DNA of 64,000 bases from the NCBI GenBank assembly GCA_022539475.1, contig VCMS01000214.1, forward strand, positions 1 through 64,000. The letters are read 5' to 3'. The position numbers and the translations under genes were made by a program. This document shows, in pieces, positions 1 through 9,316 of this stretch (its first letter is position 1; every line of letters starts with the position of its first letter). The DNA is from Gracilaria domingensis. Its lineage: Eukaryota; Rhodophyta; Florideophyceae; Gracilariales; Gracilariaceae. The notes beneath the pieces were generated by a model. The model made no database searches and was not told where the DNA came from. It worked only from the letters and a program-made list of their open reading frames with translations.

Positions 1-98
1 AATTTCGGATATGTCCATGGTGGCCCACGCTTATATACTCGCTCGCTGACGAGTCTCCGCTTGCAAACCGGATGTTTCCTGCGCTAAGGAGGGGGATA
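1..98 (+). mobile_element. Internal 3' end of an older LTR element, with polypurine tract
   Basis: This short stretch ends in a purine run (about 86-98) directly before the TG of the LTR that starts at 99, which is where a polypurine tract sits in an LTR retrotransposon read on the plus strand. About 60 bases further in, at 29-38, is a TATA-like box on the minus strand. A similar box sits at the same distance from the LTR in the young element nested here. The rest of this older element lies left of the window. Confidence 0.5.
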
Positions 99-678
99 TG
101 TAGAGCAAAACGTGCTCGCCCGGTACACGGGGATGGTTTTCATAAACCTCTGGTAAGGATGATTCCGGGTACTCGGAAGGTAAGAGTATTGGCCCACGGA
201 TGGGATGCTTTCGGCAGTATTGAGGTATGGCACCCTGAGGGGTCGGCCATGACGTAGCGCAGATGAGTATTGGCCGCATGTACGCGTGTGTAGGAATGGG
301 TGTGTTCACACATGTTTTGTTATGATTGTCGGATATTTTACTGGCCGCTGCCGCGGGTTGTCACGTGCACCACGTGTATGGACCTCCTTAGGTGTGCATT
401 AGATTATTTAATCTAGTTTAACTAATTTATCGATTACGATATAAGAGGTGACCTCCCGGTCACCTCCTCCTTCAGTAAAGGGTAACCGAGTCCGGCTCTG
501 AACCAAGTTCGCCTGCGCGAAGTGTACAACTCCCTCAGGAGGGTCACCGCGTACGGTACGGATTGGATTCATCCCTCGGGATCACTCAGGCAATACTGAC
601 CATTGTGGCCTTGCCTTCGGGCTTATTTATTCCGTGTCCTCGGACTTTCTGTTTCTTTTACTGTGCAGTTGTACTGCT
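99..678 (+). repeat. Older LTR (LTR II), left part
   Basis: LTR of an older plus-strand retroelement. It starts TGTAGAGCAAAAC; its other end (13289-13301) is the exact reverse complement, so the LTR has perfect 13-bp terminal inverted repeats and TG...CA ends. The LTR is cut at 678 by the young element (679-12904) and resumes at 12910, giving about 972 bp in all. It contains a perfect 9-bp stem with a 4-nt loop (445-453 paired with 458-466). Confidence 0.8.
674..678. repeat. Target site duplication (CTGCT), left copy
   Basis: The five bases CTGCT stand immediately before the TG of the young element's left LTR and again immediately after the CA of its right LTR (12905-12909). This is the expected 5-bp duplication for a Ty3/gypsy integrase and fixes the element's ends. 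Confidence 0.9.
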
Positions 679-1536
679 TGTGGTGCAAACCCGGTGGCAG
701 GAAAAAACAGCCGCGTCGCGGAAGAGCACCGACAGGGGTGTTCGAACCCTGCTCCCTACAGGGGTAGGCGCAGTGACAGAACCCTCCGATAGGGCCAACA
801 CGAGCCGGGTGTAAATCCGGGTGGCCCCGATCTGGGCGTGCAGTCGGAGGTGGAGGGCGTAGAATCGGCGTAGGTATCCGGATGGTTCCGGCGAGCCACA
901 GCGAGTGGAGGCATCCAGCCCCACGGTATGGGACGACAAAAGATTAGCAAGCGAGCCGCACTGCGGAGCACTGACTCGAGATAACGGGAATAAGTCCCGA
1001 GGCTAATGAGCCAAACCTGTATGACAGGGCAGAGTATCGAAGAGCCGTAAGACGGAAGTAAAAACAATAGAGTAGATAGTAAAGGTGCCGTGACGACGGA
1101 TTAGTACTCCTCAGAGATGGAGGTTGGTTGATCAGCCCGGAATTGCGGCGGTATTCTTCAGGATGGGGCTTGTGACCGTGCGCAAGCGACAAGAAGATCA
1201 TAGCCAAAGGCCTCGTTGAGGTTTACTTCCCGTACAGCGGCGGCAAGTGCCGCCACTTATATACGGCACTTGAAAATATCAATTAAAATATCTAACTATC
1301 CGGCGCTGCCGGCCAATACACTACAGGTGTGCCCCCGTGGCAGGCTTGCCACGGCGCCCGCGCGATCGGGCCAACTTTGCACACGTGTGCAGAAATACTA
1401 CCCTTCCTAGGCATACCCCAAAATAGGGGCACTACCCCAGTAGCCTCTCATAACCTGAGGTGTCGAAGCCGGTAACGGATCAACAAACTATGAAAAGCAC
1501 CTCGGTGCATCCCCACAAAGGGCGTTTTGCTCTACA
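679..1536 (-). repeat. Element I LTR (3' LTR by transcription direction)
   Basis: 858-bp repeat matching 12046-12904 almost base for base, with TG...CA ends. In the half next to the interior (about 1240-1400) it carries a cluster of perfect short inverted repeats: GGCGGCA/TGCCGCC, CGTGGCA/TGCCACG, CCGGC/GCCGG and the palindrome GCACACGTGTGC. All are kept in the other copy. Confidence 0.95.
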
Positions 1537-1549
1537 TCTCCCCCTTCTC
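1537..1549 (-). other. Polypurine tract of element I
   Basis: Read on the minus strand, a purine-only run (GAGAAGGGGGAGA) directly abuts the TG of the 3' LTR. This is the canonical place for plus-strand DNA priming. Confidence 0.8.
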
Positions 1550-1589
1550 AGGCTGAGACACCGACTCCGTCGGCTCGATACGCCTCGTG

Positions 1590-2744
1590 ATGGAGGTATA
1601 TAAGGAAGTCTCCCAAGACGGGTCTGCCGAGAACTGTTCGGAGCCACCAACACCTCCGGTGTCAGTAGTGAACCTCGTCATCTCGAGCCCTTCCGCGATG
1701 TCCAACGCACCGAACGGCCCTCCGTCCTCGACGGCACGCATGCAAGTGTCCAACCCGCCGTTCCGGTCTGTACCCCTTCCGCAGTCAGCGGCTGCCTCTC
1801 AACCGGGTTCTTCCGGACAGGATCACGCTCCAGCTCAGGCTGGTCCCGCACCCGTATGGAATTGGTTCAACGCCGAGATGCCAGTTACGCTGGGTGGGTG
1901 GCCTACCGCAGGCGCGTTACGCATCCAGGATCCGCACCGGCACAGTTTCCTTTTCGCCCAGGCTCCCTGGTTTGACGCCGAAGCCGTCCGGGATACCGAG
2001 CTCGTCGACTCGTACGCTGTCAACGGTCAACTCCCTGGTGGGCTTCCTGCTAACGTTACCCGTTCATGGGACTGGATCGCCCGCGTTGCGGTTATACCGA
2101 GCTGCCTGTTAGTAGGTCGAAACGAGACGAGAAATTTCGCTCGCAATGAGATGGCCCGCATTGGGTACGCGCGACACTTCCGAGCTCCGAACGAACATCC
2201 GGTGCCGGCACAGTACCAGTATGATGTGGCACGTTACCGAACTTTCGGCGAGGTTGGCTACGGCGACCATCTAGCCAACGCGTTGGACGAAATTGACCGA
2301 TATTCGGACACCGTTCAGCCGCAGCAGGAGTTGATCCTGTGGGCGCGGCCGATCCTTCGCGCCGAGTTCCGGTTCCTTCGCCGTCCTGGATGGTCTCAAT
2401 TTCATGAAAGCCTCCGATTCGAGAGGAAATGGCGTTCCCGCTTCGGGGTACTGGTGCCGTACCAGTGCACGGAGGTGGAACGCATTGCGCGTCACTCCCA
2501 TACTGGGCGATACCTGCCGCTGCCCTCATTCTGGCCTGCGGTCGAAGTCCCACGAGGGTGTCACGTAGAGCTACCGCCCTGCCTAACCTACATAGGCTCG
2601 TACTTCATGAACCATCCGCCTCGCGACCTGTGGAGCATCCTGGCAACAGAATGGACCGTCCGCGTTGCGGCTTTCCTCCTCATCGAGGCATATGATTCGT
2701 ACCGAGTTTGGTTCATCCTGGAGCTCATCCGGCAAGCGATCTGA
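1590..2744 (+). CDS. Antisense open reading frame of element I, unknown function
   Basis: An open frame of up to about 384 codons running opposite to gag-pol, inside the 3' end of the element. I do not recognise the product. The first 90 residues or so are rich in Pro, Ser and Ala; the rest is denser, with many Trp, Arg, Tyr and Phe residues (for example near 1855, 2060 and 2340), which suggests a folded domain. A TATA-like box on the plus strand at about 1595-1602 lies within the first codons of this frame, so the more likely start is the ATG at 1698. Antisense accessory frames are known in some large plant gypsy elements; whether this one is related is not known. It could also be a chance frame, but length and amino acid make-up argue against that. 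Confidence 0.5.
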   Translation: MEVYKEVSQDGSAENCSEPPTPPVSVVNLVISSPSAMSNAPNGPPSSTARMQVSNPPFRSVPLPQSAAASQPGSSGQDHAPAQAGPAPVWNWFNAEMPVTLGGWPTAGALRIQDPHRHSFLFAQAPWFDAEAVRDTELVDSYAVNGQLPGGLPANVTRSWDWIARVAVIPSCLLVGRNETRNFARNEMARIGYARHFRAPNEHPVPAQYQYDVARYRTFGEVGYGDHLANALDEIDRYSDTVQPQQELILWARPILRAEFRFLRRPGWSQFHESLRFERKWRSRFGVLVPYQCTEVERIARHSHTGRYLPLPSFWPAVEVPRGCHVELPPCLTYIGSYFMNHPPRDLWSILATEWTVRVAAFLLIEAYDSYRVWFILELIRQAI

Positions 2745-2747
2745 GCG

Positions 2748-3395
2748 TTGGATCTCTCCGAGGTACTCGGCTCGGTTCGCGATGCGGCCGAAGCCACCGC
2801 GTTGGTGGACGTCATTGACCAGATTGACTGGAATGAGGTGCCTGCTAGTCAGGTTTCCGACGGGGTTCGTCGGCAGTCGGACCGTTCTCCTGGACGGAAC
2901 GTCAATGCCGGCGACTTCGTATACTTCGACCCCTGGATTTGGGAGATAATTGGTCCCGCTGAGGCGGCTGGTCGCCGCCGAGAGGAGCGCCATATCCCGG
3001 AAGGGCACCCGCGTGGGTTCGTATACGTCGATGACGACGGTGATGACCCTACTGAGGGAGGAAGCCCCATGGATGAGGGGAGCCCAGAGGGCGTGGAGGA
3101 AGAACCAGAGCCCGAAGCTATGGGCAACGACGACGACGTCGTGGTTGTGGTCCCACCCGCTGTAGCGGCTCCCGATCCGACCGGCCCGTGGGCTCAGGAT
3201 GTGGCATCCGCCAGGGGCGGCAGTTCCTCTCTCACTCCGCGAGCGGCGGTCATTCGCGACTTCCTCCGAGGCGTGGGAGTGGCCGTTCCCGATACGGTGA
3301 CCGACGAGTCGGAGTTGCAAGCGATAGCGGCACAGCGCTTCTCCGGGGCTCCCGGTAGTGAGGGCACCCCAAGTGCTGGACCGTCCGGCGCGTAA
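2748..3395 (+). CDS. Second antisense open stretch of element I, acidic, unknown
   Basis: About 215 codons on the plus strand following the previous frame. The stretch has no ATG near its beginning. The product is strongly acidic in the middle (clusters of Asp, Glu and a Val-rich run near 3140) and rich in Gly, Ser and Pro at the end. No family is recognised. Codon use is GC-biased like that of the rest of the element. Confidence 0.35.
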   Translation: MDLSEVLGSVRDAAEATALVDVIDQIDWNEVPASQVSDGVRRQSDRSPGRNVNAGDFVYFDPWIWEIIGPAEAAGRRREERHIPEGHPRGFVYVDDDGDDPTEGGSPMDEGSPEGVEEEPEPEAMGNDDDVVVVVPPAVAAPDPTGPWAQDVASARGGSSSLTPRAAVIRDFLRGVGVAVPDTVTDESELQAIAAQRFSGAPGSEGTPSAGPSGA

Positions 3396-3902
3396 TTTCC
3401 GGCTCGAGATCCCTGACGGGCTGTAGTAGTCCGTAGTAGACCCTGATGATGAGGGGCGAACTCAATGATTAGAGGTAAACTTCTCCAGGTTGCTGGCTTT
3501 GCTCACATTTTTCTTTCTGTTCTTCCCCCTGCTCAGGGGGCAATGCCTCGTTCGAGGCTGTTGCGAGTGGCCCACGAGAGAGGGGTAACTTTCCGCAGAA
3601 GCGGCTGTAGCGATAAAACGTCTTAGTCTTTCTTCCAGTGTCCTGGCTTCTTCTCCTTCTTCTTAGGCTTCTCTCTTCTTCTTCTTCTTCTCCACTATAA
3701 GTGGCTTCCGCGTTTCGCGGCTTGTCTGTTCAGTAAAAAGCTGTCCGCTTAGAGTGGCCTGGTCCGCCTGAGGCGGCTAAGTGATCTCAAGTTAACTTAG
3801 TTGCATCCGCTTGACGCGGCATATTCTTGCGTAATTCAATACTGTCCGCATGACGCGGCATATTCCGTCTGAGACGGCTGCGCTCAATAGAGACGTGGGT
3901 GG
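3396..3902. repeat. Element I internal non-coding stretch with clustered mini-hairpins
   Basis: No gene seen. From about 3690 to 3880 six small perfect hairpins follow each other: CCACT/AGTGG (3692-3704), CCGCG/CGCGG (3708-3720), CCGCC/GGCGG (3764-3776), CCGC/GCGG (3807-3819), another CCGC/GCGG near 3844, and CCGTC/GACGG near 3867. Loops are 3 to 5 bases. A CT-rich low-complexity run lies at 3630-3690. Confidence 0.6.
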
Positions 3903-5018
3903 TCAACCCACTTGGGCCTTGTCCAGCGTAGCCGGTATCGGTGTCCGTGTGCGACGGTGGTACTGCAAGGCCTTCGAGCAAGGCAAGTGCTCAATGGGCT
4001 CGTGCGTATCCTCTGAAGAGGCGTAGCCGTACCAACGGACTCGATACAGTAGTTCCCCGTCAGGGGCGTAGCTGTGACTTACCAGACGATCAATGACATA
4101 TTCCTCATCGAGAACACTCCGCTCTGTTTGCGGCTTGCTCGAGAAATCCTCTTTCGAGGCGTAGTCGTCGCTTCTCCCGTCGTGGGCATCGTCATTCATG
4201 ATCGGCTTCCGTCCTGACGGCAGTACATCCTGTACGCCAGGCTTTGGTCTTCGTGACCATGGTGCTTTCCTGACAATCATGCTTCCAGATTCCTGGTTCT
4301 TCTCCCCATGCTGCTGGGCTGTGACCGTGCTTCGGTCTTCTCGAATAGCGAGCTTCCAGCGTTCCGGCACAATCTCCCGTTGCGACGGTGAACGGTTCGC
4401 AGAGCGGTGAGCCAGCGAGTGGTGTTCTGGCACGTGCCGTGGCGGCGGTTCGCTGCGCGCTGCGGTTTGCCACACCTGCGCCTTTGCATGGCTGTCAAGA
4501 GTCGATTCAAATTCGGAATTTTTTGAACCGTTTTTAGACGGCGCCAGGTCTGTGGCTGGCACATGCCCGGCTTGCGCACTGTAATCCTCTGTTGGAGGCG
4601 GATCTCCCACGGAGCTCGACACTTGGCGCGACGTGCACGCGTCGTCAATGCTTGAGTGCTGCCCACTTGCTGTGGCTTGACTGTTCGCCACACTGGTGGT
4701 TGATTCCGTAATTTTGACGGCTTTCGCGCTCGGTGCTGCACCAAAATCTCCCGAAGTCGGGTCTGCCGTAACAGCACGATTTTTTCGAACTAACTCTTCT
4801 TTCTCCGGACTTCCGGCTTTGCGATTCACCATAGTGTTGCCTTCCACCTCAACCTTCCGTGGTAACGGCGCGTCCTCCTCTTCCGGTCTTCCGGCTTCAA
4901 TCGTCACCGAGGTGGCGTCCTTCTCAGAAGGCCTCCGCGAAACTGTGCGATCCCTCCGGCTTTCCGGCTGCAAATCACGTACCACATCGGTACTGTGTTC
5001 CTGTTCTTGGGCCTGCAA
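3903..5018 (-). CDS. Element I chromodomain-bearing 3' pol region
   Basis: A 371-codon open frame. The first about 290 residues are a hydrophilic, low-complexity linker rich in Ser, Glu, Arg and Lys. Near the end (about residues 296-350) is a chromodomain: the frame reads YVIDRLVSH, then YRVRWYGYASSEDTHEP, matching the family pattern of an early Tyr-x-Val-Glu/Asp-x-Ile/Leu strand, a Leu-x-x-x-x-x-W-x-G-Y/W core and a trailing Thr-x-Glu-Pro. In chromoviruses this domain follows integrase and guides insertion to marked chromatin. The separation from integrase by a long linker is unusual. Confidence 0.8.
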   Translation of the reverse strand: MQAQEQEHSTDVVRDLQPESRRDRTVSRRPSEKDATSVTIEAGRPEEEDAPLPRKVEVEGNTMVNRKAGSPEKEELVRKNRAVTADPTSGDFGAAPSAKAVKITESTTSVANSQATASGQHSSIDDACTSRQVSSSVGDPPPTEDYSAQAGHVPATDLAPSKNGSKNSEFESTLDSHAKAQVWQTAARSEPPPRHVPEHHSLAHRSANRSPSQREIVPERWKLAIREDRSTVTAQQHGEKNQESGSMIVRKAPWSRRPKPGVQDVLPSGRKPIMNDDAHDGRSDDYASKEDFSSKPQTERSVLDEEYVIDRLVSHSYAPDGELLYRVRWYGYASSEDTHEPIEHLPCSKALQYHRRTRTPIPATLDKAQVG

Positions 5019-5141
5019 AGGTAACTCCGTCCGCGACGGTGGTGGTGAGCGAGAGTGATCTTCCTCCTCTTGAGGCTTCCGCGGTAGCTGCGCGTCGTTC
5101 TCTTCTTTCCGGCTCTCCGGCTGTGTGTCGCGCGTTGACGT

Positions 5142-6560
5142 TCATTCATCAGGACTTGCGTGCGATACAAAGGCCTGCGAAGGCGACTCCGTCGACGACG
5201 GCGACAACGAAAAAGAGCGACCTGCCTCCTCCCCTTTCTCAGTGGGAGCGTCGGGGGTGGCGGCGAGTATCCCCATTGGGGCCATTATCCGCGTGTGCAC
5301 ACATGCGGCATTGGAGACCGACGGGTCAGATTCCGGCTTAGCAGGCAAATGAGCAAGTCCGCGATCCGGATGCGGCAACACAGACGGTTGAGTGCGAGTA
5401 CCCGCTGCGGCGGCTGTTTCCGTTTCGACGGCTGTTTCCACAGTGGGTGCGGTAGGGGCCGACGATGACGGTAGTGAATCCTGCGAAACAGGCTTTGGCG
5501 CAGGCGTTATGCGATCTAGCGACAAACGCTCGTGCTCTCCCGTGATATCAAGGACAACCGTTGTGTCGGTAACAGCAATAACCCGGAACAGGCCGTCCGC
5601 GATAGGAGAAAGCTTGTGGCGCTTCTCCTTCTCGGGGTTGTAGTACTCCTTCCGTACGAAGGCATAGCTACCTTCCGTGATCTGAGGGGCATTCTTACGC
5701 ACTCTAGCGTCAAAATTCCGCTTGTATGCGGCCTGTGCCTTAGCGATTTTCTGCCCAACTGTAGGGATAATGTTCTTGAGCCAGTCCGTCCAGGCGTCCC
5801 TGTGAAGATGGGGCGACGGGAACTTATCCAAAGTTGGCTGTGGCTCGATAGCCACCGAAGGTGGGACGCATGATAGCACCAGCTCGAACGGCGAGATCTG
5901 AGTCGTGCGATGAACCTGCGTATTGTAGGCATATGTCACCGCATCGGTGTACTGATCCCATTCCGACGGATGCTCGGCAACAAACGTCCGCAATGCGTTG
6001 AGCATCGTGCGGTTAAAACGCTCAACCTGCCCATTACTCTGGGGATGATATGTTGTCGTAAACCAGTTTTGGACCCGCAAGATGCGGCATACGTCCTGAA
6101 AGAACTTGGCCGTGAACTGCGGTCCATTATCCGATAGTAAGTCAATCGGCGGTCCGTAGACAAAAACCCAGTGAGTAACAAAAGCTTGGGCGACCGCACT
6201 AGCAGTAACCTTCTTTAAAGGCACAGTCCGTACCAACTTAGAAAAGCGGTCGGTGATAACAAGCAAAAACCGGTTTCCCCGGCGGGTGCGAATAAACTCA
6301 CCGAGTAGATCGATCGCCACAAACTCCAGTGGAGCCCTAGCAGGGAATAGTACCAACTTCCTGGAATACTTCCGCAGCTTGACGCGGTTCTTCGCGCAGT
6401 CAGAACATCCACGAACAGTGGCATACGCGTCGAAAGCCATTGCTGGTAAGTAAAAGTCCTTCCGTAAGGTGTAGTACAACTTACTGCCACCAGGGTGGGC
6501 TGACAACTTTGCATAGTGCGACAAATGCAGTACTCGTGACTGAAGTGAGTGCGGAACCAC
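5142..6560 (-). CDS. Element I integrase
   Basis: A 472-codon frame. Near the N-terminus is an HHCC-type zinc-binding region (His16 and His22 followed by the CSDC pair at about residues 52-55). The catalytic triad is visible at Asp84, Asp144 (in LLSDNGPQF) and Glu180 (in NGQVERFNR), giving the D,D-35-E spacing of retroviral-type integrases. The C-terminal third is Pro/Ser/Thr-rich. It lies downstream of RT-RNase H, the order typical of Ty3/gypsy. Confidence 0.93.
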   Translation of the reverse strand: MVPHSLQSRVLHLSHYAKLSAHPGGSKLYYTLRKDFYLPAMAFDAYATVRGCSDCAKNRVKLRKYSRKLVLFPARAPLEFVAIDLLGEFIRTRRGNRFLLVITDRFSKLVRTVPLKKVTASAVAQAFVTHWVFVYGPPIDLLSDNGPQFTAKFFQDVCRILRVQNWFTTTYHPQSNGQVERFNRTMLNALRTFVAEHPSEWDQYTDAVTYAYNTQVHRTTQISPFELVLSCVPPSVAIEPQPTLDKFPSPHLHRDAWTDWLKNIIPTVGQKIAKAQAAYKRNFDARVRKNAPQITEGSYAFVRKEYYNPEKEKRHKLSPIADGLFRVIAVTDTTVVLDITGEHERLSLDRITPAPKPVSQDSLPSSSAPTAPTVETAVETETAAAAGTRTQPSVLPHPDRGLAHLPAKPESDPSVSNAACVHTRIMAPMGILAATPDAPTEKGEEAGRSFSLSPSSTESPSQAFVSHASPDE

Positions 6561-6766
6561 AATCTGTGGCCTGTTTCCGTTCGGATTAGAAATCCTTGGT
6601 CGTTCTCGACGAAAGGCAACTGTGCTCCACCGTTTCGACGACTACGAATCTCCGTACAAAAACGGTCGATGTGCTGCTCCCGGATGAGTTCCTCCGGCTT
6701 GATCGGTACGAAAGAGCCCGGTTCGGGTTGCGTGTCTGACACGGCTAAAACAGCATCGTAGATGTC

Positions 6767-9316
6767 CTATCCTTCCGATTCTTCATCGGCATCGCTCGAG
6801 CCGTCTTCTGCGAGGAAGCACGGTATCTCCAGATCATCGACTGGCGCAGCTTCAGCCGCTGTTTCCAAGCGGGACAGTGCATCAGCCTGAGTGTTCAGGA
6901 GTCCTTTCTTGTAACGGATTTCGAATTCGAATTCCGACAAGCGAAGTCTCCATCGCATCAAGCGGCCAGATGGCTCTGCTATAGAGAGTAGCCAGCGTAA
7001 GGCCGAATTATCGGTATGAACAATGAAGCGGGTCTCCATAAGATAGGGCCGCAGTGTCTGTAATGCCCAGACAACTGCCAAGCACTCCTTCTCGGATACC
7101 GAGTAATTCCTCTCGTGAACGTTGAGGCTCCTTGACCAATACCCAATTGGCAATCGCTCGCCATCATTGGTGGTCTGAAATAGGGCACAGCCGACTTGGT
7201 AGTCGCTCGCATCCGTATCTACTGCATACGGCAAACCAGCCCTAGGCAGGGATAAAACAGGTGGCGATGTCACCGCGTTCACGAGCGACGAGAAAGCCGC
7301 GGCCTTGCGGTCGTCGAATTCTTCCAGGTCGACTGGCTGTCCTTTGCGAAGAAGCTCGTTCAGGGGTGCAGCGATATCCGCGAAGTTCGGAATGAAGCGG
7401 CGATACACATTGCACAAGCCGAGAAAAGATCGGAGTTCCGTCTGCGTCCTCGGATGCTTAGCCTCTTTGAGGGATTTCACGCGTACTTCGTCAATCGAAA
7501 GCCGTCCCGGACGGATAACATGGCCGAGATACCTGACGGTTTCGGTAAAGAACTCACACTTCTTGAGCTTAAGCGTAATGCCTGCATCGCGTAGGACTCG
7601 CATCACATCCCGTACGTGGGTCAAGTGCTCATCCAGGTTGCTGGAGTAGACAATGATGTCATCCAGGTATACCAGGCAAGTCTTCCACTTGAAGCGCGCT
7701 AGCAAAATATCCACAGCTCGTTGAAAAGTGGCTGGCGCGTTCGTTAACCCAAAGGGCATCCGATTGAATCCGTACAATCCTTCATGACAAACGAAGGCTG
7801 TCTTTTCACGATCCTCAGCCCTCACGGGAACTTGCCAATAGCCCCAATTCGCGTCTAGGGTTGTGAACACCTTCGCGTCGCCCAATGAATCGATGCATTC
7901 ATCCATTCGTGGGATAGGATACACATCCTTGACCGTAGCCGCATTCAACTTGCGGTAGTCGATGCAAAATCGCCAAGACCCATCAGCTTTGGGCGCGAGC
8001 ACCACCGGCGATGCCCATGGTGACTGAGCCGGCTCGATAACTCCAGCGCGGAGCATCTTCTCTACCTGAGCCTTCTCCTCCTCCCGAGCTGTCGGTCCTG
8101 CCCTGTAATGGTGCTGTGAGATGAGCCGAGTATTCAGTAGCAAATCAATCCGATGTTCGGTAATACCAATCTTACCCAGTGTGCCATCCCACATGGGCGT
8201 GAACTCTTCGAGCATGTGGCGCAATTTATCGCGGTGAGTCTCTGGGACATGTTCAAGATCCAGAGACTCCAGTTCCTGTACTGCCTTATCCTTCGTGTCA
8301 GCAGCACTCAGGTCCGTATCATTACTGTCTGACGAGGTCGGCATTGCCTCCTTCGACAGGCTGCGGGTATTTGCATCCGACGAAGTCGGCGTAGCATCTT
8401 CCGACGAACTGTTCGGTCCAGTATTCGGTTCGGAATTGTTCCGTTCCGCCTCCCCCTCCTCAGCTTTGAGGATTCCGAGAACCTCGGCAATAGAAACCTG
8501 AATAGGCACTATAGCCGCAGGGTGCGGAAGCAATGAACCAATAACTTGGCTCCTAACCAACCGTTGAGGAAGACGGCTGAAGTTCGCAACCAGCACCTGA
8601 AAAGGCTTTTCGGGTTCGACGAAAACAATCCCATTAGCGAGGGCAAGCTGGTGCTTCTCCTGTAACGCAGGCAACGATTGTACCGTTTGTAAGCCACATT
8701 GTGGAGACGTCACAGTAACCCAGACCTGTGATTCAAGCGGGATGGAAATAGACCGAGCTACTAGGAGCTTTGTAGACTTCCGTTCATCGGCTGTAGGCTC
8801 CTGCGCCGCTGGCAAATGGACTTGCTTCTTCAAAGCCCGGCGAAGGGGACGCCGAACGATCGGTACAGTAGTCCCATCTTCCATTTCGATGGTTCGCTTC
8901 CGCGGTCGAATTGCATCGACGAAGCGGTCACAGAAGTCGCAGCCCAGGATAACCGGCGCAGCGAGTTGCTTGCAAACCAAGAAATCGAGCTTCGCCACGT
9001 AGCGGCCAAGCCTGACGAGCAGGTCTCTTACTCCCACAGTGGAAAGTGGCTGATTGTTCACATCCGCTATATCAATCTGCGGCGCCGCACGAACGCGAGA
9101 CCGCAAGTGCGGCGGAATCATCGATTCAACCAAGAAATTTGGCCCAGCTCCTGTATCGAGCACGGACAACTGCCAAACCATGTACTGGTTGGAAACACCT
9201 AGGTCGGCGTAAACTTTGTAGTTACGTTTCGCCATGACCAGGACTCTATCCGGGAACCGGCTGTTCTTAGACCGTATCCACGGGCGACACAAGACACCAA
9301 GGTGCTCAGAGTCCAC
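6767..9316 (-). CDS. Element I protease, reverse transcriptase and RNase H
   Basis: An 849-codon frame. An aspartic protease active site (VLDTGAGPNF) lies near residue 54. The reverse transcriptase domain begins around residue 400 (SPWASPVVLAPKADGSWRF) and has the catalytic YLDDIIVYS near residue 570. RNase H follows, with its first catalytic Asp in YAVDTDASDYQVG near residue 705 and a later HTDNSAL motif. Domain order and motif wording are those of Ty3/gypsy pol. Confidence 0.95.
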   Translation of the reverse strand: MDSEHLGVLCRPWIRSKNSRFPDRVLVMAKRNYKVYADLGVSNQYMVWQLSVLDTGAGPNFLVESMIPPHLRSRVRAAPQIDIADVNNQPLSTVGVRDLLVRLGRYVAKLDFLVCKQLAAPVILGCDFCDRFVDAIRPRKRTIEMEDGTTVPIVRRPLRRALKKQVHLPAAQEPTADERKSTKLLVARSISIPLESQVWVTVTSPQCGLQTVQSLPALQEKHQLALANGIVFVEPEKPFQVLVANFSRLPQRLVRSQVIGSLLPHPAAIVPIQVSIAEVLGILKAEEGEAERNNSEPNTGPNSSSEDATPTSSDANTRSLSKEAMPTSSDSNDTDLSAADTKDKAVQELESLDLEHVPETHRDKLRHMLEEFTPMWDGTLGKIGITEHRIDLLLNTRLISQHHYRAGPTAREEEKAQVEKMLRAGVIEPAQSPWASPVVLAPKADGSWRFCIDYRKLNAATVKDVYPIPRMDECIDSLGDAKVFTTLDANWGYWQVPVRAEDREKTAFVCHEGLYGFNRMPFGLTNAPATFQRAVDILLARFKWKTCLVYLDDIIVYSSNLDEHLTHVRDVMRVLRDAGITLKLKKCEFFTETVRYLGHVIRPGRLSIDEVRVKSLKEAKHPRTQTELRSFLGLCNVYRRFIPNFADIAAPLNELLRKGQPVDLEEFDDRKAAAFSSLVNAVTSPPVLSLPRAGLPYAVDTDASDYQVGCALFQTTNDGERLPIGYWSRSLNVHERNYSVSEKECLAVVWALQTLRPYLMETRFIVHTDNSALRWLLSIAEPSGRLMRWRLRLSEFEFEIRYKKGLLNTQADALSRLETAAEAAPVDDLEIPCFLAEDGSSDADEESEG

